Shown here: positions 11,299-20,177 of the stretch, in pieces
Numbering within the stretch: the stretch's first letter is position 1
Layout: each line of letters begins with the position of its first letter
Assembly: GCF_024436415.1 (NCBI RefSeq)
Contig: NZ_JAFMZQ010000001.1
Location: 2,108,001-2,172,000, forward strand
DNA: 64,000 nt
Source: Pedobacter deserti
GTDB lineage: Bacteria > Bacteroidota > Bacteroidia > Sphingobacteriales > Sphingobacteriaceae
Reading direction: 5' to 3'
Program-made: the position numbers and the translations under genes
Notes under the pieces: generated by a model
The model's database searches: none
What the model was told of the DNA's origin: nothing
What the model saw: the letters and a program-made list of their open reading frames with translations, nothing else

Positions 11299-11316
11299 TT
11301 GAATGTGTTATCTTTG
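11286..11316 (+). promoter_or_regulatory. Bacteroidota-type promoter for second GH92 gene
   Basis: TTG at 11286-11288 as the -33 element and TATCTTTG at 11309-11316 as an exact TAnnTTTG -7 box are separated by 20 bp, the usual spacing for the Bacteroidota primary sigma factor. Transcription would start near 11322, leaving a leader of about 34 nt before the ATG at 11356. This also argues against the earlier in-frame start at 11269, which lies upstream of the promoter. Confidence 0.6.
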
Positions 11317-11355
11317 ATAAGATCGTTTCGCGCGAATCAGACCATTTATAACCGT

Positions 11356-13572
11356 ATGAATTTAAGAGTATCGCTTGCCGGGCTTTTGTTTGCTACTGCC
11401 GCAACTTGTCTATCTCCTGTTTTAGCCCAAAAGTCCAATTTATCGTACGTTGATCCTTCTATAGGCGGGGTGGGCCACATCCTTGAGCCAACCCGTCCAA
11501 CGGTCCAGTTGCCAAACGAAATGATACGCGTTTTCCCCATGCGGAAAGATGCACTTGACGACCAGATAGCCTATTTTCCTTTAACAGTAGCGTCGCACCG
11601 CGTCGCTTTTGTTTTCAGTTTCATGCCCCTCAGCGGCAATCCATCGTCACTATGGGACAGAAAAGAGGTCTACCATAAAGAGGTCCTCAGTCCGTACTAC
11701 TACCGGTCAGAGCTAGGCGATGAAGGGACGGTAACAGAGTTTTCACCCTCCAAGAAAAGCGGCATTTTCCGGATAGGCTTTAAAGGTAGGGACAAGCATT
11801 TTATCCGGCTTGGCCTGATAAATGGTGCTGGACAGTATACGATAGCAGGTAAACGCAAAATAATTGGTTTAGAAAGCTTTCAGGGTATGAAAGCTTATCT
11901 GTATGCAGAGGTAGACGCCGATATCATCAGCGAAAATTATAGGGACTCCGCGAGTAAACGTGATCTTTTGATCCAGGTGCCAGATGAAGTGACTTTCCGA
12001 TATTCAATCTCCTATATTTCTGCCGAACAAGCTGAACTTAATTTTCAGAAAGACAATATCGCCAACAGTTTTGAGGAGGTAAAGAGAAGTGCTTCAGATA
12101 AATGGAACGAAGTATTGTCTCAAATAAATATTAAAGGTGGCACTAACGCTCAAAAGCGCGTCTTCTACACGTCCCTGTACCGATGCTACGAGCGCATGGT
12201 TGATATTAACGAATACGGGCGATATTATAGCGGTTTCGATCATAAGGTCCACAACAGCGACGAACCGTTTTTCGTGGACAATTGGATATGGGATAATTAT
12301 ATCGCACTGGAGCCCCTGCATACCATTCTCAATCCAGAAAAGGAAGTTCAAAAGATCAACTCTTATATCGATATGTACCGGCAGGGCGGATGGATGCCGT
12401 CATTTGCAGTAGTATTTGGCGACTGGCCTGCCATGACGGGCAATCATGCGGCGACCTGGTTCGCTGATGCCTATTATAAAGGATTGAGAGGATTTGATCT
12501 GAAAGCCGCTTATGAGGGGCTCAGGAAGAATTCCCTGGAGGGTACACTGCTTCCCTGGAATAACGGGCCTGCTACAGTGCTTGATTCGTTTTACAACAAA
12601 AACGGTTACATGCCCGGTTTGCCTTACGGCGAGAAAGAAACGGTCCCGCAGGTAGAGGATGTTTGGGAAAAGCGGCAGGCGGTGTCGGTGACCCTCGAGA
12701 ATAGTTTCAGCGATTGGAACATCGCAAATCTTGCTAAGGTGTTGGGAAAGGATGGCGACGGTGAACTATTTCTTCGCAGAGCTACATTTTATCGCAACGT
12801 GTTTCGTCCAGAAAAGGGTTTTATGTGGGCCAAAGACAAAAACGGGAAGTGGATAGAAGACATGAACCCTAAATCTGCCGGTCGGGAGTTCTTTACCGAA
12901 AACAACGCGTATACCTACAACTGGTCGGTAAAGCACGACTTCGAAGGTCTGTTTGCCCTGATGGGCGGAAGGCAACAGGCTGAAGCTAAGCTCGATCAGT
13001 TGTTCCGTGAAGATCTGGGCGCTTCTAAATTCGTTTTCTGGAGAACACAGCCAGATGCCTCCGGATTGGTAGGCCAGTTCGTTATGGGAAATGAACCGAG
13101 TTTTCATATACCTTACTTATATAATTACACCGGCTCTCCCTGGAAAACCCAAAAGCGGATCAGAATGTTGATCGATACCTGGTTTACCGACAATTATTTT
13201 GGTATACCCGGCGACGAAGACGGGGGCGGAATGACCTCATTCGTTGTTTTTTCTATGCTTGGGTTTTTTCCTGTCACGCCCGGAATCCCGGTTTATACTA
13301 TTGGTAGTCCGGTGTTTCCGGAAGCCAGCATCCGGTTACCCTCAGGAAAGAAGTTTACAGTAAAGGCTGTTAACAATTCAACCACAAACGTCTACATCCA
13401 AACGGCAAAGCTGAACGGCAAGGTGCTGGACCGTCCATGGTTTACCCATTCTGATCTTATTAATGGTGGTACGCTTGTCTTAACTATGGGCGATAAACCG
13501 AATAAAACCTGGGGTGCTCAGGCCCTTAGTGCGCCTCCATCGGCACTAGATGTAGATCCAAGCTCTTTTTAG
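11356..13572 (+). CDS. GH92 family alpha-mannosidase, secreted (second copy)
   Basis: Paralogue of the GH92 enzyme at the start of the window, 738 aa from the ATG at 11356. I chose that start because it begins a clean signal peptide (MNLRVSLAGLLFATAATC, cleaved near VLAQ) and lies just downstream of a good promoter; an ATG at 11269 would add 29 residues unlike a signal sequence. Seen: YVDPSIGGVGHILEPTRPTV, MGNEPSFHIPYLYNY with candidate acid Glu580, and GIPGDEDGGGM with Asp620/Asp622. The two copies are clearly homologous throughout but not identical, so linkage preference may differ. The sigma/FecR/SusCD unit starts 125 bp downstream, suggesting that this enzyme belongs to that uptake locus. 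Confidence 0.92.
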   Translation: MNLRVSLAGLLFATAATCLSPVLAQKSNLSYVDPSIGGVGHILEPTRPTVQLPNEMIRVFPMRKDALDDQIAYFPLTVASHRVAFVFSFMPLSGNPSSLWDRKEVYHKEVLSPYYYRSELGDEGTVTEFSPSKKSGIFRIGFKGRDKHFIRLGLINGAGQYTIAGKRKIIGLESFQGMKAYLYAEVDADIISENYRDSASKRDLLIQVPDEVTFRYSISYISAEQAELNFQKDNIANSFEEVKRSASDKWNEVLSQINIKGGTNAQKRVFYTSLYRCYERMVDINEYGRYYSGFDHKVHNSDEPFFVDNWIWDNYIALEPLHTILNPEKEVQKINSYIDMYRQGGWMPSFAVVFGDWPAMTGNHAATWFADAYYKGLRGFDLKAAYEGLRKNSLEGTLLPWNNGPATVLDSFYNKNGYMPGLPYGEKETVPQVEDVWEKRQAVSVTLENSFSDWNIANLAKVLGKDGDGELFLRRATFYRNVFRPEKGFMWAKDKNGKWIEDMNPKSAGREFFTENNAYTYNWSVKHDFEGLFALMGGRQQAEAKLDQLFREDLGASKFVFWRTQPDASGLVGQFVMGNEPSFHIPYLYNYTGSPWKTQKRIRMLIDTWFTDNYFGIPGDEDGGGMTSFVVFSMLGFFPVTPGIPVYTIGSPVFPEASIRLPSGKKFTVKAVNNSTTNVYIQTAKLNGKVLDRPWFTHSDLINGGTLVLTMGDKPNKTWGAQALSAPPSALDVDPSSF

Positions 13573-13645
13573 TTCACCAAGGGCTTATGGAATTCAGGTT
13601 AGGTTTACAAGACTGAATGGCTCCTTGAATTAACATGAATAGCGG

Positions 13646-13675
13646 TTTGCACTTTATTTTTTTCCGCTAAAGTTG
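13646..13675 (+). promoter_or_regulatory. Possible promoter of the sigma/FecR unit
   Basis: TTTG at 13646-13649 and TAAAGTTG at 13668-13675 (one mismatch to TAnnTTTG) are 18 bp apart and sit 22 bp before the sigma-factor ATG. The match is imperfect, so confidence is low to moderate. Confidence 0.35.
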
Positions 13676-13697
13676 TAATATTGAGCATCCCGAAGGT

Positions 13698-14294
13698 ATG
13701 TATAAGAAACTCACAGATGCCGCTTTATTAGATCTGCTGAAGAAATCAGATTACACCGCTTATACTGAGATTTACAACCGGTATTATTACCTGATGATCT
13801 CTCACGCTTATAAGAAATTGAGAGATGAAGAGCAGGCAAAAGATGTAGTGCAGGAATTGTTCACGATGGTATGGCAACGCCGGGACAAAGATATCAAAGC
13901 GATAAATTTGGGGGGGTATCTGTACACCTCGCTCAGAAATAGGATCATAGATATCTTTATTCATTCCACTGGCAAAAGCGTTTCCATTTCATTGACTGAG
14001 GCAGCCGATGTTATGGGGCCGGATGACACCGACCACCGTATCCGGGAGCGGCAGTTTCGGGATTATATTGAAAAGGAGATACAGGCGCTGCCAAGGAAAA
14101 TGCGGGCGATATTTGAACTGAGTATTAAAGATCGATATACCACGAAGGAAATTGCGCAAAAACTGGACACCTCGGAACACAACGTGTCTAAACAATTGGG
14201 TAATGCGCGGCGCATTCTTAAGTCAAAACTGAACTTATGGATTTTTATCCTGCTAGCAATCAGTGTTTTAAAAGCTTTTTATAAAATATGGTAA
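13698..14294 (+). CDS. ECF-type RNA polymerase sigma factor of a SusCD locus
   Basis: Extracytoplasmic-function sigma factor, 198 aa, expected to activate the downstream FecR/SusC/SusD genes when the outer-membrane receptor senses its substrate. Region 2 is visible in IYNRYYYLMISHAYKKLRDEEQAKDVVQELFTMVWQ (split here: IYNRYYYLMISHAY, then EEQAKDVVQELF), and region 4 in LPRKMRAIFELSI and TTKEIAQKLDTSEHNVSKQL, a helix-turn-helix. The last ~18 residues (LWIFILLAISVLKAFYK) are strongly hydrophobic, a tail found in some Bacteroidota ECF sigmas that may tether the protein to the membrane. The FecR gene follows after 66 bp. Confidence 0.9.
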   Translation: MYKKLTDAALLDLLKKSDYTAYTEIYNRYYYLMISHAYKKLRDEEQAKDVVQELFTMVWQRRDKDIKAINLGGYLYTSLRNRIIDIFIHSTGKSVSISLTEAADVMGPDDTDHRIRERQFRDYIEKEIQALPRKMRAIFELSIKDRYTTKEIAQKLDTSEHNVSKQLGNARRILKSKLNLWIFILLAISVLKAFYKIW

Positions 14295-14360
14295 ATAAAT
14301 CTTCCTGTTTCGGGTCGCTAAACCGTTTAGTTGTTATAAATCAGTAACCAACAATCGCAA

Positions 14361-15485
14361 ATGCAAGCAGAAGAGAGAGATCTACTCCGGAAATACCGTG
14401 AAGGAGCATGCAGCGAGGCTGAAAAAGCCTTAGTTGAAGGTTGGTACCTGCGCTTTAATGAAGATGGAATGGGATTGTCCGACAAGCACCTGCGGGAACT
14501 TGGCAAAGAGATCTACACACAGCTGCCAGGAAGCAAGGGACGATCATCAGTTAAACTATGGGTAGGGAAGATGGCCGCGGCAGCTGCAATAATTGCTATT
14601 GTGGGCGGGACGTTACTGTATTTTAGTCCGGGCGAAGCCCCGAAAGTTAATCACACCACCAGCACAACTCCGGTTGCCAATCAAGCAGTGTTGACCCTCG
14701 CTGATGGTAAAGAAATTATGTTAGACAGTTCGGAAACTGGTGTACTGGCGAGCCAGGATGGATTGGAGATCATAAAAGTGAGTGACGGACGGCTAGCCTA
14801 CAAAATAACTGACCCTCAAATTAACGTAACCGCTGTAGGATACAGCACGATCTCTGTCCCTAATGGGGGGCAGTACGAAATCTCACTGTCGGACGACAGC
14901 AAAGTATGGCTAAATGCCGCGACTTCCCTTAAAGTCCCTATCGCATTTGCAAAATCAAAGGCGCGTAGAGTAACCCTCAGCGGCGAAGCCTACTTTGAAG
15001 TTTTTAAGGATGAAGCCCGTCCTTTTATCGTTCAGACGGCTTTTGAGGATATCAAGGTATTAGGAACGCGATTTAATGTTTCGGCTTACAACGCTGATGC
15101 CTTTACGAAAACCTCCTTGCTTGAGGGCGCCGTGGAGTTAAGCTCCCGTGGTTCAGGCAATGCGCCCAAGGTTAGGTTGAAGCCTAATCAGGAAGCAATA
15201 AACGACGGAACAGGTTTCAGCGTACAGTCTGCCGATCCGGAGATAGCCATTTCCTGGAAAAACGGTGAGTTTATGTTCAGAAATGAACCTTTGCAGAATA
15301 TTATGCTAAAAGTGGCGCGATGGTATGACATGGAGGTTGTTTATCAGGATAAAGCCGTGGGCAAGGAAAGGTTCGGCGGATCAATATCTCGGTCGGCCAG
15401 TCTTGCGGAGGTGCTGGAATTGCTGGAAATGACTGGAGATGTGCATTTTTCTGTAGAAGGAAAAAAAATAAAAATCTCTAAATAA
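14361..15485 (+). CDS. FecR-family anti-sigma factor / transmembrane sensor
   Basis: Inner-membrane regulator that holds the neighbouring ECF sigma factor and releases it when the TonB-dependent receptor signals across the periplasm. Residues ~1-65 form the cytoplasmic anti-sigma part. A single membrane helix lies near residues 73-91 (MAAAAAIIAIVGGTLLYF). The periplasmic FecR domain has the repeated AVLTLADGKEIMLDSS element, SVPNGGQYEISLSDDSKVWL and AYFEVFKDEARPFIVQT, and ends with the domain of unknown function common in Bacteroidota FecR proteins (GEFMFRNEPLQNIM). The 374-aa length is usual. SusC starts 28 bp downstream. Confidence 0.92.
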   Translation: MQAEERDLLRKYREGACSEAEKALVEGWYLRFNEDGMGLSDKHLRELGKEIYTQLPGSKGRSSVKLWVGKMAAAAAIIAIVGGTLLYFSPGEAPKVNHTTSTTPVANQAVLTLADGKEIMLDSSETGVLASQDGLEIIKVSDGRLAYKITDPQINVTAVGYSTISVPNGGQYEISLSDDSKVWLNAATSLKVPIAFAKSKARRVTLSGEAYFEVFKDEARPFIVQTAFEDIKVLGTRFNVSAYNADAFTKTSLLEGAVELSSRGSGNAPKVRLKPNQEAINDGTGFSVQSADPEIAISWKNGEFMFRNEPLQNIMLKVARWYDMEVVYQDKAVGKERFGGSISRSASLAEVLELLEMTGDVHFSVEGKKIKISK

Positions 15486-15513
15486 GCTTCTGTATGCATA
15501 TTTTTGCATATAA

Positions 15514-18500
15514 ATGCGCCTTATATTTTTTGGATTACTGTTCATTCTGATGTCAACTGCTCCGGCAGTTGCACAGAAGTTTAGCTATTCCAAAGATCAG
15601 GTCAAACTGCATCAACTTTTCAATGAAATCAAGCGACAGACCGGTTACCGGGTAATCTGGAATGAAAAGCGTCTGGACGCGAACGCTTCAGTTCGGGCGG
15701 ATTTCCACGAGGCTTCTCTGGATCAGGTGTTTAAGGCTGTTCTGAAGCAGTTCCCGGTCACTTACGTCATATCCGGTAAAATGGTGGTCATTCAAGAGAA
15801 GGAACGCAGGGTTGCGGCGCCGGCAAAAAGGGATGTCATCGAGGAACCGGAGGTAATTTCGGTACGAAGTGATACGTTGCGCGAGGTCGAAATTGTTAGT
15901 ACCGGTTATCAGCACGTCCCGCGCGAACGTGCCACAGGTAGCTTTATAAAGACTGACATGACCCAATTCAGCAGTAGAACATCATCAGACATGTTTCTGC
16001 GTTTGGAAGGAATTACAGGTGGATTGCTTTTCAACAAGAATACGTTGAGGGACAATATGCACATGTCTGATATGTCTATCCGGTCCCGAAGCACCATTTT
16101 CGCGAATGATCAGCCGCTGATCATCCTGAATAATTTTCCCTTCAATGGCGATCTGAGATCGATAAATCCTAATGATATCGAAAGCATTACTCTGCTAAAG
16201 GATGCTGCTGCGGCATCAATTTGGGGCGTCCGTTCCGGAAACGGCGTTATTGTACTGAATACCCGGAATGGAGCTTTTGGGCAATCTCCGCAAATTTCAT
16301 TCACATCTTCCGTCAGCGTAGGAAATTCGCCGGATCTATCTTATAATCCTAACTATTTTACCGGTTCCGACTATGTCGATCTGGAGGTGTTTAAGTTTCA
16401 AAACGGCGGATATAATAACCTGATCAATGATAACATAAATCATCCGGTGCTGTCGCCCGTAGTTCAGTTGCTGCAGCAAAATAAATCAGGAGCGCTTTCT
16501 GATGAATACCTAAAACAGCAACTCGATAATTTTCGGCAGCAGGACATTCGGCGCGAATATCAGAAAAATATTTATCGCAGTCCTGTGCAGCAACAGTATC
16601 ATTTGTCGGTTAGCGGCGGGGCGTCATGGCGATCGCATTACCTCTCTGCCGGTTTGGATCGCGAACAGGCCGCACTGAAATACCATAGCAGTGATCGCGC
16701 AACCATCAATTTCCAAAACAGCTTTCAACCCCTTAAAGGATTAGCGATAGAAGCAGGATTGAATTACGTTAATAACAGTTACGAGGCCGACAGCACGACC
16801 TTATCCATGCTGAACCGTATAGTACAGCCATATATGTCACTCAAAAGACCAGACGGGAGCCCGGCGGAATTTGATTACCGGTATAACAATACTTTCGCGA
16901 GGGATGCAGTTTCCAGAGGAATGCTGGATTGGTCGTACACACCACTCCGTGAGCTGGGTTCGGATGTTGACCGAACCAGACAGCACGACCTCAGGCTCGA
17001 TGGGGCAGCTAGTTACCAAATTCTTACCGGTCTCAGCTTGAGCGTCAGATACAGGCATCAGCGCATCCACAGGGACTCCAGGCTCTACAGGGGTCTGAAC
17101 TCGATCGCAACGCGTGATTTGATTAACACCTACACCGTGGTGGATGCTGATGGCGTACCAACCGGCTATAACGTCCCTTTGGGCGGAATCTTGTATCAAA
17201 AGGACGTAGAAGCCTCGGGGAATAATGCAAGGTTTCAAATTGATTTGAACAGGAAGATAGGACGGGGGGAACTAACAGCGCTCGCAGGATATGAGTTTTC
17301 AGAATTTAAATCCGAGGGCACAAACGCTACAAGGTACGGTTACGACCCGCAACGCAGAACATCTGCAGATGTAGATACGACTACGATCTTTCCGCTCTAT
17401 CCTTCGGGCGGGGGCAGGTTATCCACCGGAGGTCGGCTTTTTTCAATCCTCGACCGTATCCGTTCTGTGTATATAAATGGGTCTTACACCTACAATGCTA
17501 AATATACGGCATCTGCCAGTGCAAGGGTAGACGGCTCAAATTATTTTGGCGTCCGGTTTAACCGAAAGAATGTGCCCTTGTGGTCGGCCGGACTATTGTG
17601 GCATGTAGACCGGGAAGCGTTTGCAGCTTTGAAATGGCTGGGAACTTTGAAACTCAGGCTCTCGCATGGAGTGAATGGCAATTACGACAATGATTTTACT
17701 GGCGTCACCACCATAAGATATTCTCCGATCCGGGCGGCACTTACCAATCTGGATTATGCAACGATCTTAAACATCGGAAACCCATCACTGGGTTGGGAAA
17801 AGATCGCGATTACCAACCTTGGGATTGATTTCAGTCTAAGAAATCAGCGCCTGACTGGTTCATTAGAAATGTATCTGAAAAACGGCTCCGATATCCTTGG
17901 TGATAAGGCTTTTCCAGCAAGTGCAGGTGTAGCTGCTTTCCGCGGGAACTATGCAGATATAAAGTCGAGGGGTGTTGACCTGACATTGTATACCAAGAAC
18001 ACCAACGGAGCGGTGAAATGGAACACCAATATGCTCCTCTCTGTGGTGAAAGATAGGGTGGTTAGAAATTATGTTGCCGATCCCAGAGGGCGGTACTATG
18101 CCGGTACGTCGGGGTCCAGCCCCGATCCAAGTCCCATACCAGGCCGGCCTGTGTTCTCTCTTTTCAGTTATAAATGGGCAGGTTTAGACCCGGTCAACGG
18201 CGATCCGCAAGGTTTCCTGAACGGTGTTATGAGTAAAGATTATGCCAGCATCGTAAGCGATGCGGAGATGAAAGACCTGGAATACAACGGACCATCGAGG
18301 CCAGCTATGTACGGTGGCCTTACCAATAGCTTTGCATATCGGAACTTCAGCTTAAGCGTAAATTTAACCTATAAGCTAGGGTATTTTTTCAGGAAGCCAT
18401 CTGTGCATTATTCTGATATCTATAATTTTGATATGAATTATAACATGACTAAGGATTTTGTAAGACGCTGGCAAGAGCCGGGTGATGAAAGCATAACAAA

Positions 18501-18810
18501 CGTTCCGTCTATGGGGACGTACAATGGGGATGCGTACAGGGACGTCTTTTATAACGGCTCTTCGGCTACTGTTGCGCGGGCCGACCACCTTCGGCTGCAA
18601 GATATCATCGCAGGGGTAGATATCAAAAATGCTTTCTTTTCCAGTTATTTTTCCAGGTTTCACGTATATGTCCATGCAAATAATCTGGGCTTGCTATGGA
18701 AAGCGAACAACTTTGGCCTTGATCCGGATGTGGTCCCGTCCAGAGGTGATCAATGGACTTTTCGTATACCCCGAACCTTTGCAATCGGTTTGAAGGCCAA
18801 TATCAAATAA
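15514..18810 (+). CDS. SusC/RagA-family TonB-linked outer membrane receptor with STN domain
   Basis: Outer-membrane beta-barrel transporter that imports an oligosaccharide or similar ligand with the SusD partner, powered by TonB. A signal peptide ends near PAVAQ at residue 20. Residues ~22-95 are an STN (secretin/TonB N-terminal) signalling domain, consistent with control of the FecR/sigma pair upstream. The plug has PLIILNNFPFNGDL, NPNDIESITLLKDAAAASIWG and RSGNGVIVLNT. The remainder is barrel. Unlike most SusC proteins there is no carboxypeptidase-like beta-sandwich domain: the STN region passes through a short linker (about 100-125) straight into the plug. SusD begins 1 bp after the stop. 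Substrate is unknown; the adjacent GH92 gene suggests a mannose-containing glycan. Confidence 0.93.
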   Translation: MRLIFFGLLFILMSTAPAVAQKFSYSKDQVKLHQLFNEIKRQTGYRVIWNEKRLDANASVRADFHEASLDQVFKAVLKQFPVTYVISGKMVVIQEKERRVAAPAKRDVIEEPEVISVRSDTLREVEIVSTGYQHVPRERATGSFIKTDMTQFSSRTSSDMFLRLEGITGGLLFNKNTLRDNMHMSDMSIRSRSTIFANDQPLIILNNFPFNGDLRSINPNDIESITLLKDAAAASIWGVRSGNGVIVLNTRNGAFGQSPQISFTSSVSVGNSPDLSYNPNYFTGSDYVDLEVFKFQNGGYNNLINDNINHPVLSPVVQLLQQNKSGALSDEYLKQQLDNFRQQDIRREYQKNIYRSPVQQQYHLSVSGGASWRSHYLSAGLDREQAALKYHSSDRATINFQNSFQPLKGLAIEAGLNYVNNSYEADSTTLSMLNRIVQPYMSLKRPDGSPAEFDYRYNNTFARDAVSRGMLDWSYTPLRELGSDVDRTRQHDLRLDGAASYQILTGLSLSVRYRHQRIHRDSRLYRGLNSIATRDLINTYTVVDADGVPTGYNVPLGGILYQKDVEASGNNARFQIDLNRKIGRGELTALAGYEFSEFKSEGTNATRYGYDPQRRTSADVDTTTIFPLYPSGGGRLSTGGRLFSILDRIRSVYINGSYTYNAKYTASASARVDGSNYFGVRFNRKNVPLWSAGLLWHVDREAFAALKWLGTLKLRLSHGVNGNYDNDFTGVTTIRYSPIRAALTNLDYATILNIGNPSLGWEKIAITNLGIDFSLRNQRLTGSLEMYLKNGSDILGDKAFPASAGVAAFRGNYADIKSRGVDLTLYTKNTNGAVKWNTNMLLSVVKDRVVRNYVADPRGRYYAGTSGSSPDPSPIPGRPVFSLFSYKWAGLDPVNGDPQGFLNGVMSKDYASIVSDAEMKDLEYNGPSRPAMYGGLTNSFAYRNFSLSVNLTYKLGYFFRKPSVHYSDIYNFDMNYNMTKDFVRRWQEPGDESITNVPSMGTYNGDAYRDVFYNGSSATVARADHLRLQDIIAGVDIKNAFFSSYFSRFHVYVHANNLGLLWKANNFGLDPDVVPSRGDQWTFRIPRTFAIGLKANIK

Positions 18811-18811
18811 T

Positions 18812-20170
18812 ATGTTTACACGCAGCACACAGTTATGGTTTTTTATTCTGGTTATTCCCTACTTGCTGTCGTGCAGCAACAACTGGCTCAATGAGAAGCC
18901 AGATGAATTCCTTACCGTCCCTGGTACCGTGGCCGATTATCAGGCTTTGCTTGACAACGTGACGCTGCTGAACAACGCGCAGCCGGGTTTAGGGGAAGTG
19001 GCTTCGGGCGATTTCCACATGTCATACGATTCCTGGCAATCTTTGTTTTCACGCCAGGAGCGGTCGGCCTATATCTGGGAGTCCACCGATCGGTTCTACG
19101 GCGGTGAGCAAAATACCGACTGGGCTGCGTCGTACAAGCAGATCCTCACGCACAACATTGTGCTCGACGGACTGCAGAAGCTAAAAGCCAGACATGCTGC
19201 GGATCCGGAATGGAAGAATGTATTCGGGAGCGCCTTGTTCTTTCGCTCGTTCAGTCTGTATAACCTTTCACAGCTTTTTTGTAAGGGATACAACGATGAA
19301 ACAGCGGATCGCGAGCCGGGGCTGCCCTTGCGGCTCAGCGCTGATGTTGATGCACATATCGGGCGGTCGACACTCCGCCAAACCTACCATCAAATCACCG
19401 GTGATCTTAAACAAGCCATTCCGTATCTTGGCACAAGCCAAAAGGTTAAAACCAGGCCATCAAAGCAGGCGGCTTACGCCTTGCTGGCCAGGGTGTATCT
19501 GAGCTTGGAAGACTACGAGCAGGCTGGCGCATATGCAGATTCTGCCTTGCAAATACAGCACGGCCTACTTAACTATGCTACCTTAAAAGCCGGTTCATAT
19601 CCCTTGCCGCGCTTCAACGAGGAAGTGATCTTTCACGCAAGCACCACTTACGGAGCGTTCAATGCCTCGAGGCTGTTGGTAGACCCTGACCTACTTGGCC
19701 AATATGATGAGGCTGACCTGCGACGTACACTCTTCTTTGTGTCGGCCAGAAACGGCTTCACCTTCAGGGGAAGTTACTCAGGAGATAAAAATCTGTTCTG
19801 CGGCCTGGCTACGGACGAAATGTATCTCATACGTTCCGAGTGTTACGCTCGGGCAGGCAGATATAAAGACGCCATTGCCGACCTGAACCTTCTGTTAAAG
19901 TCACGCTGGCGCAGTGCCCATAGGGAGATACGGGTAGATGATGATGCGGTTTTGCCATTGATTCTTAAGGAGAGAAGAAAGGAGCTGGTTTTCAGATGCC
20001 TGCGCTGGAGCGATCTAAGAAGACTGAACCGCGACGAGCGCTTTGCCACAACCCTGGTCAGGACCATGAATAACACCACTTATCGTTTATTACCAAACGA
20101 TAAGCGGTATGTCTTTCCCATAGACGAAGAGGAGATCCGCTTAAGCGGAATAGCTCAGAACGACAGATAA
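18812..20170 (+). CDS. SusD/RagB-family surface glycan-binding lipoprotein
   Basis: Partner lid of the SusC transporter: an outer-membrane lipoprotein that captures ligand on the cell surface. The signal peptide ends in the lipobox YLLSC, with the lipidated Cys at residue 21. TPR-like helices follow, including FRSFSLYNLSQLF, ALLARVYLSLEDYEQAGAYA and the C-terminal RRKELVFRCLRWSDLRRLN typical of the family. The 452-aa length is slightly short but complete. It is the last gene of the unit; no glycoside hydrolase follows, and purL converges 7 bp beyond the stop. Confidence 0.92.
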   Translation: MFTRSTQLWFFILVIPYLLSCSNNWLNEKPDEFLTVPGTVADYQALLDNVTLLNNAQPGLGEVASGDFHMSYDSWQSLFSRQERSAYIWESTDRFYGGEQNTDWAASYKQILTHNIVLDGLQKLKARHAADPEWKNVFGSALFFRSFSLYNLSQLFCKGYNDETADREPGLPLRLSADVDAHIGRSTLRQTYHQITGDLKQAIPYLGTSQKVKTRPSKQAAYALLARVYLSLEDYEQAGAYADSALQIQHGLLNYATLKAGSYPLPRFNEEVIFHASTTYGAFNASRLLVDPDLLGQYDEADLRRTLFFVSARNGFTFRGSYSGDKNLFCGLATDEMYLIRSECYARAGRYKDAIADLNLLLKSRWRSAHREIRVDDDAVLPLILKERRKELVFRCLRWSDLRRLNRDERFATTLVRTMNNTTYRLLPNDKRYVFPIDEEEIRLSGIAQNDR

Positions 20171-20177
20171 GCGCCGG

